Positions 31,942 to 37,077 of a stretch of DNA of 37,077 nucleotides are shown one piece after another. The notes below the pieces were generated by a model, which saw only the letters and a program-made list of their open reading frames with translations, was not told the origin of the DNA and searched no databases. The first letter of the stretch is position 1. Each line of letters opens with the position of its first letter. Origin of the DNA: Tubiluchus corallicola (Eukaryota; Priapulida; Priapulimorpha; Priapulimorphida; Tubiluchidae). Both the position numbers and the translations under genes were made by a program. The DNA is taken from assembly GCA_030141605.1 (NCBI GenBank), contig JAQGDQ010002439.1, positions 1-37,077 on the forward strand. Direction: 5' to 3'.

Positions 31942-34389
31942 TCAGTCAACTCTTACTTTCACTGTTTTTTCTTTCTCTTTTTTACTACTTGCCCATCTCA
32001 CTATAAATATGCCTTCAGGAAGGCGGACTGAATAGGTAGGCGTACCATTTAAATCTGTGCTGAAAACCTTATATCCGGCAATATTGAATACTGTAAATTT
32101 GCCATAAAGCAGACCTTCCGAAATAATACAAACCTCCCCGTCCGATCCAAATATATTAGTGTCACTCTCGCTCATATTATCAGGAGTAACAGGAGCCTCC
32201 GGGGTATTTATACTATCGCTATTTCCCGCTCCATTTTCATCGTTTATCATCTTGAAATGAAGAGAGAAACGCCCTTTTGTAAACTCTTGCTTCAGTATCA
32301 CTTCGATACTGCTTTGCTCTTTTAAGTCTATCTCTTCCCCCCTTTCCGCATCCTGGAGGGTTACATTGACCCGCTTATTAAAGTTGTCAGATATAACAGG
32401 CTGTATGGATGCCTCTTCGTATAAAAGCATATCTATACTTACGGGTATTAGTTCAGGATAATCTTTGAGTTGTAGTACTGCAACTCTCTCCTGCTCCACC
32501 TCAAAATATATTTGAGGTACTCCGATATCATGATGTAACATTTTTCTTGAGTCCTCCATCTGATCAAAGTGATTGCTATTCTTCTCCCCAAACTTTACCG
32601 TCACAATATCTGAACCATTTACCCCTGATATCTTCAGTTGGATAAACTCTCCAGGCATATCATCCGATTTTAGAAAGGTATCTCTTGAATTAGCAGTGGT
32701 GGCAATATCAAGGGTGATATTTGCAGCATAAGTTGACTCAATAAAAAATCCCTGCATTGAAGGGATATAAGCATCTTTATTGCCACCGTTAATCTTCCCT
32801 TTACTATCAATGGTTATATATGTCTTATTACTAGGATCAAACATATAAGCCGATTTTGTAGTGCCATCCATAGCTTGCATACTCCATTTAACAGGTGCCA
32901 TATACGGGTTGCCAATAAAGTTCCAGTTATTGCCACCTTCACTATATTTCAAATTACGAGTTACAGATTTTTTTATGGGTTTACCATTGAATCTCAGGAC
33001 AACGCTTTCTCTCGTGCTGTAAAAACCATATCCTTTTGCCGGCTCCATTGCCAGTGACTGATCCTTTATATGACTCCACGGGCCCTCTTCTGTGGTTTTT
33101 GAATTGTCATAATCAGTCAGATAGGCAATCCCCGATTCCGGCTGAAATGCAGATAGTGGCATGCCAATTACAGGGGATGTCAAGTAGAGCCACTTACCCG
33201 CAGTTAACTCTCGACTTAAGTAGACAACTACCTCATCGGGAAGAAACTCCTGACCCAGCAGAAAGGCATCAGACTCCAAGTATAATGTTTTACACGGAGC
33301 AGGAGACGTAAGCCTGGGATAGTGTAACCGCCCCGCCGGTATAACTACGCTACTGTTAGTATCCGGAACACCATTGCTCCAGTTGGCGGCATCGTTCCAG
33401 TCACCGGAAACAGCCCCGGTCCACTCTGTTTTATTATCGGTGGATGCTGTTAAAGTTTGTCCAGCATTTATCGTCCCGAATGAAGATACAAAAGGATCGT
33501 TCCACACAAAATCATAATATGTTGAGCCTGTTCCTGATAGTTGCAATGAATGACCCGGAGAAGTCGATGGAAGCTCTTCCTTCCCTATATCAGTAGAGAT
33601 CATATCCTTTGCAACTCCTGTAGTTGCTATAAAAACCCCTTCATAGCTTATAAACTGTATCACTTCCGATTTATATGCAAGCGCCAGAGCTTCCGGCCCA
33701 TTTTGTATGTTCTTGACAGTTATAGTGAAAAAATCATACTGACTTAATGAGCTTACAGGATCCTGCGAGAGAACCTTTGTGCCGGAACTTTGAAGCTCTC
33801 CACTGCTACCGTTATAAAGGTAGAGGCGAAAGTCCTCTGTATTGTATTGACTGCTATTCTCAATTACAATTTCAACTGCTTCACCAATATCTGTACCATG
33901 ATTATCATAATGAAGCTCATTAATCCACGCATTAGGGAGGTTATTCAGCGGAGTGTAAAGTACCAGCCGGGGGATAGAACCATCCATTTTGTACTTTATG
34001 GTTCCCCCACGCCCATTAAATGGGATAAGCGCACAGCTCCATGCTGTTTCATATTCCGGTATAGTAAACCGAAAAGAGGAGATGCTTCCATCAATATAGA
34101 AAATAGAGCTATCATCTCTGAAGTCACTGTCCTCTTCAGGCTGTACCCCGTTCTGGAAAACGGGAAGGTAGTATTTGTAAATAGCTAGTACGTACCCGTC
34201 ACACTCTTTTTCTGCATTGTCCCATGCTATATAGAAACTGTTACCTCTTTGCTTAGCAAGCCTAAAGTTTGAGGGATACTCCAAGGGCTCCGTGTCTGCG
34301 GATATAGCAGATACGGAAGCTGACAATACTTTTAGTGAAACAAAAGGTAATAGAGTGAATATACCAATATTGAAGCAGATTAACCGCAT
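31942..34389 (-). CDS. T9SS-exported protein with lamin-tail-like domain
   Basis: An 815-residue secreted protein. The signal peptide is MRLICFNIGIFTLLPFVSLKVLSASVSA. Residues ~38-125 resemble a fibronectin type III fold (YPSNFRLAKQRGNSFYIAWDNA). Residues ~153-255 resemble a lamin-tail domain (AWINELHYDNHGTDIGEAVEIVIENSS, FRLYLYNGSSG), as found in exported nucleases and surface proteins. A WNDAANWSNGVP segment near 332-343 starts a beta-rich region common in T9SS cargo. The last ~75 residues form a type A sorting domain (YGKFTVFNIAGYKVFSTDLNG, YSVRLPEGIFIVRW, EKTVKVRV). It would cross the outer membrane through T9SS and be anchored or released. No catalytic domain was recognised. The terminator at 34591-34627 separates it from the upstream surface-protein gene. 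Confidence 0.85.
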   Translation of the reverse strand: MRLICFNIGIFTLLPFVSLKVLSASVSAISADTEPLEYPSNFRLAKQRGNSFYIAWDNAEKECDGYVLAIYKYYLPVFQNGVQPEEDSDFRDDSSIFYIDGSISSFRFTIPEYETAWSCALIPFNGRGGTIKYKMDGSIPRLVLYTPLNNLPNAWINELHYDNHGTDIGEAVEIVIENSSQYNTEDFRLYLYNGSSGELQSSGTKVLSQDPVSSLSQYDFFTITVKNIQNGPEALALAYKSEVIQFISYEGVFIATTGVAKDMISTDIGKEELPSTSPGHSLQLSGTGSTYYDFVWNDPFVSSFGTINAGQTLTASTDNKTEWTGAVSGDWNDAANWSNGVPDTNSSVVIPAGRLHYPRLTSPAPCKTLYLESDAFLLGQEFLPDEVVVYLSRELTAGKWLYLTSPVIGMPLSAFQPESGIAYLTDYDNSKTTEEGPWSHIKDQSLAMEPAKGYGFYSTRESVVLRFNGKPIKKSVTRNLKYSEGGNNWNFIGNPYMAPVKWSMQAMDGTTKSAYMFDPSNKTYITIDSKGKINGGNKDAYIPSMQGFFIESTYAANITLDIATTANSRDTFLKSDDMPGEFIQLKISGVNGSDIVTVKFGEKNSNHFDQMEDSRKMLHHDIGVPQIYFEVEQERVAVLQLKDYPELIPVSIDMLLYEEASIQPVISDNFNKRVNVTLQDAERGEEIDLKEQSSIEVILKQEFTKGRFSLHFKMINDENGAGNSDSINTPEAPVTPDNMSESDTNIFGSDGEVCIISEGLLYGKFTVFNIAGYKVFSTDLNGTPTYSVRLPEGIFIVRWASSKKEKEKTVKVRVD

Positions 34390-34590
34390 CTAATCTTAAC
34401 TTTATTGTATGATATCATTCCCTGCGGACAACTCCAATTATACCTTTTCCGGCGGAGCCAAACTACAGTAAGATTGAGTATTTTTATTGAATAACAAGTT
34501 TACCTCTTTCCAAATTTTTTAGTTGTATTCGTAATATTTACAACTCCAGGATTAACCATTTTCTTAATTTTAGCTGCCTTCAAAGATAAA

Positions 34591-34627
34591 AAAAAAACCC
34601 GTGCTTTTTCAGTAAGCACGGGTTTTT
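34591..34627 (-). terminator. Intrinsic terminator after the GLUG/DUF5018-like gene
   Basis: On the minus strand, AAACCCGTGCTT, a short loop, then AAGCACGGGTTTTTTTTTT. A strong GC stem with a long T run, ~40 bp beyond the stop codon of the gene ending at 34663. Confidence 0.92.
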
Positions 34628-34662
34628 AATATTATTAAGCAAATATACTCCTTCCTCTTTTC

Positions 34663-37077
34663 TTAGTTGTTCTGCCAAGTGAGAACAGGCCATTGACCAT
34701 TACCCCGCCATTGCCAAGTTTCAGTGCCACCGTCACTAATAGACCAACCTTCAAAAACTCTTTCAGTACCATTGCCATCTTCCTCTTCATCTATATATCC
34801 ATCTCCATCTTTCACCAGGTGAACTCCTGAAGAAACACCCATCTCTTCAGTTCCAGCAGAAGTATCTTGCTCCGTACTGGCCTTATCCCAGTAGCAGTAA
34901 CTGGTAGGAGTAGTTCCAATACCATCAAACCCTATCAAGCCGCCGACATTACCCGTTCCATATACTCTGCCCGTAGCATAGCAGTTTTCAATAGGAACAT
35001 TAGGTCTAAAGCACCCCACCAAGCCGCCGACATTATCATCTCCTTCTACACTGGCTGTAGCATAGCTGTCTTTAATAGTAGAATTCCCTGAATGCCACCC
35101 CACCAGGCCACCAATATACTTGCTGCCTTCTACACTGCCTGTAACGTAACATCTGTCAATAATAGAAGTCTTACCTGTAGTAGTACCTAAATTCCCCACC
35201 AGGCCACCAATAGCAGTACCAGTTGTCGTAAAACTATTCGTAGCATAACTCGAAGTAATAGTAATGTCACGCGCATACCCCACCAGGCCGCCGATAGCAG
35301 ACACTGACGACACCACATTATTATCCGTAGCATAACTCGAAGTGATAATGCTAGAAGTCGTAGGCGAATAATAGTTCGTACTCCCCACCAAGCCACCAGT
35401 AAAGTTTGATCCAGTCACGCTATTATTCGTAGCATAACTCGAGGTAATAATAACGCTATTACGCACACGCCCCACCAGGCCACCAACATAATTAGAAGTA
35501 CTTTTAATACTACCATCCGTAACGTAACTGTTGCTAATATTAGAATTGGTGTCAGCAGTGCCACTAGTATACCCCACCAGACTACCGACGTTCTCTCCTT
35601 TCGCATCTACAAAGGGCTCAACTATCCCCACATTCTCAATGGTTGCTTCCGAAGCATAGCCAAACAGACCTGTATTATTACCAGACGTTCTCTTTATATA
35701 TAATTTGCTTATCACATTGTTCTGTCCATCAAATGAGCCTTTAAACGCGGAATTATTCCCCACAGGGTCAAAGCCTGTTTCAGGAAGAGCATCCGGGAAA
35801 GTGCCTCCTGTTTGAGAGGGGGCAGGGAAGGTTATATCATTTTCCACTGTGTAGTCGCCGACTAAATCATACTTCATCCCCTGCAAGTCCTGCCATGTTT
35901 TTATCATGTACTGCTCCTTGGAAATGTTGGTATGAGTAGCACTTCGCTCTGCCACTCCTGCTGTAGAAAGCCTTAACTCTATAGACAGGTTTTTGTCGCT
36001 ACCTATACCCTTCCAGTCATCTAAAGCCATAGTGTTATTGATTACTCCTTCACCTCCTGTTACTGTAACCGTTCCTGTGATTTCTGTATTTCCCTCTATG
36101 GACAAGCCGTAGCTCCAAGCTCCATCTATCAGGTTGCTTATCTCAAAAAGATTAGTCTTTTCGAAATCACCAGCGCCCACTCTGTTTTCATTGTTGTAGC
36201 TAACTGCTTTAAGTGTTGGTCGGTTGGTTATTGTAACTGTATATGTTTTTGAGTTATCTCCGTCTTGTGATGTTACAATGTAATCCACATCAGATGCAAA
36301 GTCCTGCAAATCAGCTTCTAATGGACTCACGCTAGCTCCCCCAGAGATCTCTAAAACAGACGGAGCTATATCACTTAAGTTTGTCCCATATACTTCAACC
36401 TCTCCCGTAATCGTGCCCGCTTCGTCATCAATACTTATGTTTTTTACTCCATTAATACCAAAGTCTGTGATTAGCGCCTCTGAGTTAAGCTCTATCTCTA
36501 CTGTAACAGTATAGTCCTGTGTATCTCCATTTTGGGCAGTAACAGTGTACACCACATTGTTTGTAAAGTTCACTTGCTCCTCGTTCCCAGGAGAAACAGA
36601 TGCATTGTCCGAAATAACAATAGTTGGAATAAGTGCCGTTACATCTGTTCCGTAAGGTACAGTAAGTGATACCGTTTTATCAGTTTCATTTACAACACCG
36701 AATACATCTGGGAATGGATTGTTTGCATCGAGAAAATCGAAACTTTTAATCTCTTTCTCAGTGCTTTCATCTTCAATAACTGTTACAGTATATTGCTGTG
36801 TATCTCCATTTTGGGCAGTAACAGTGTACACCACATTGTTTGTAAAGTTCACTTGCTCCTCGTTCCCAGGAGAAACAGATGCATTGTCCGAAATAACAAT
36901 AGTTGGAATAAGTGCCGTTACATTTGTTCCGTAAGGTACAGTAAGTGATACTGTTTTAGCAGCTTCATTTACAACACCGAATACATCTGGGAATGGATTG
37001 TTTGCATCGAGAAAATCGAAACTTTCAATCTTTTTCTCAGTGTTTTCATCTTCAATAACTGTTACAGTATATTGCTG
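34663..37077 (-). CDS. Large surface protein with DUF5018-like repeats and GLUG motifs (5' end beyond window)
   Basis: The frame is open from the stop at 34663 to the right edge, over 800 codons, so the true start lies outside. A GTG at 36852 falls inside a repeat and is not the start. From the N-terminal side come two near-identical 93-residue repeats (period 279 bp), with sequences such as SFDFLDANNPFPDVFG, VSLTVPYGT, ALIPTIVISDNASVSPGNEE and NFTNNVVYTVTAQNGDTQ, the DUF5018-like pattern. A diverged third repeat follows (~36240-36517), then an MIKTWQDLQGMKYDLVGDY region, then about eight GLUG motifs (GGLVGRV.N..I..SYATN) from ~35620 to 34930. It ends NGQWPVLTW. No T9SS sorting domain is seen at the end. 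Such proteins are surface adhesins or wall-like proteins; ligand unknown. Confidence 0.88.
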   Translation of the reverse strand, partial: QQYTVTVIEDENTEKKIESFDFLDANNPFPDVFGVVNEAAKTVSLTVPYGTNVTALIPTIVISDNASVSPGNEEQVNFTNNVVYTVTAQNGDTQQYTVTVIEDESTEKEIKSFDFLDANNPFPDVFGVVNETDKTVSLTVPYGTDVTALIPTIVISDNASVSPGNEEQVNFTNNVVYTVTAQNGDTQDYTVTVEIELNSEALITDFGINGVKNISIDDEAGTITGEVEVYGTNLSDIAPSVLEISGGASVSPLEADLQDFASDVDYIVTSQDGDNSKTYTVTITNRPTLKAVSYNNENRVGAGDFEKTNLFEISNLIDGAWSYGLSIEGNTEITGTVTVTGGEGVINNTMALDDWKGIGSDKNLSIELRLSTAGVAERSATHTNISKEQYMIKTWQDLQGMKYDLVGDYTVENDITFPAPSQTGGTFPDALPETGFDPVGNNSAFKGSFDGQNNVISKLYIKRTSGNNTGLFGYASEATIENVGIVEPFVDAKGENVGSLVGYTSGTADTNSNISNSYVTDGSIKSTSNYVGGLVGRVRNSVIITSSYATNNSVTGSNFTGGLVGSTNYYSPTTSSIITSSYATDNNVVSSVSAIGGLVGYARDITITSSYATNSFTTTGTAIGGLVGNLGTTTGKTSIIDRCYVTGSVEGSKYIGGLVGWHSGNSTIKDSYATASVEGDDNVGGLVGCFRPNVPIENCYATGRVYGTGNVGGLIGFDGIGTTPTSYCYWDKASTEQDTSAGTEEMGVSSGVHLVKDGDGYIDEEEDGNGTERVFEGWSISDGGTETWQWRGNGQWPVLTWQNN
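36518..37077 (-). repeat. 279-bp tandem repeats in the DUF5018-like region
   Basis: The marker CTGTGTATCTCCATTTTGGG starts at 36517 and 36796 (step 279 bp). The last bases of the window (CTG at 37075) are again 279 bp on, so at least one more unit probably follows. The two full units differ at only a few positions, mainly in the linker (STEKEI against NTEKKI). This suggests recent duplication or gene conversion. Confidence 0.9.

Noticed and set aside
34930-35620. Recurring CACCAGGCCGCC-type blocks considered as non-coding repeats
   Set aside because: They encode the GG-L-V-G core of GLUG motifs in an open frame.
36850-36852. GTG at 36852 as the start of the GLUG/DUF5018-like gene
   Set aside because: The same frame is open to the window edge and encodes another copy of the repeat, so the gene begins outside.

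Overview
The window is chromosomal DNA from a member of the Bacteroidota, probably order Bacteroidales. The signs are: a protein ending in a type IX secretion (T9SS) sorting domain; promoters of the Bacteroidota form TTTG-N19..21-TAnnTTTG with little Shine-Dalgarno signal; a folP-cdaA pair; a lolA-like gene next to ftsK; an AspT-type carrier; and BspA-type leucine-rich repeats. A marine or sediment Marinilabiliales-like genus is possible, but that is a guess. The base composition is AT-rich.

Layout. 1-4834 (minus strand): recJ, then xylA and xylB (xylose isomerase and xylulokinase). 4835-11490 is an accessory, gene-poor island. It holds a decayed BspA-type LRR gene, a shredded IS1595-family transposase, one secreted protein with a carboxypeptidase-regulatory-like domain, a large glycosidase-like lipoprotein of unrecognised family, and three copies of an undescribed ~230-430 bp repeat, called R1 here (one inverted, two direct). 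11491-12747 is metK. Its leader carries what looks like a SAM-II class riboswitch immediately downstream of a consensus promoter, the most notable regulatory element in the window. 13471-16470 (plus): folP overlapping cdaA (c-di-AMP synthase), then an MscS-type channel. 16593-18197 (minus): pckA, with a bidirectional terminator between it and mscS. 18984-22097: xerD (minus) diverging from aroQ-pyk (plus). 22286-23479 is an IS256-family transposase pseudogene next to the pyk terminator and flanked by an 18-bp direct repeat. 23556-30018 (minus): lolA-like, ftsK, an AspT-type carrier and an aspartate aminotransferase. 30231-31924 (plus): a small membrane-anchored unknown and a TIGR01212-type radical SAM protein. 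31942-37077 (minus): a T9SS cargo protein and a very large GLUG/DUF5018-like surface protein that runs off the right edge.

Most intact genes are housekeeping: DNA repair, segregation and dimer resolution (recJ, xerD, ftsK), central carbon (xylAB, pckA, pyk), methyl donor and folate supply (metK, folP), shikimate (aroQ) and second messenger/osmotic control (cdaA, mscS). A second short repeat family (R2, ~110-135 bp with imperfect terminal inverted repeats) sits in three intergenic gaps and looks like a MITE or REP-type element. No tRNA, rRNA or CRISPR array was found.
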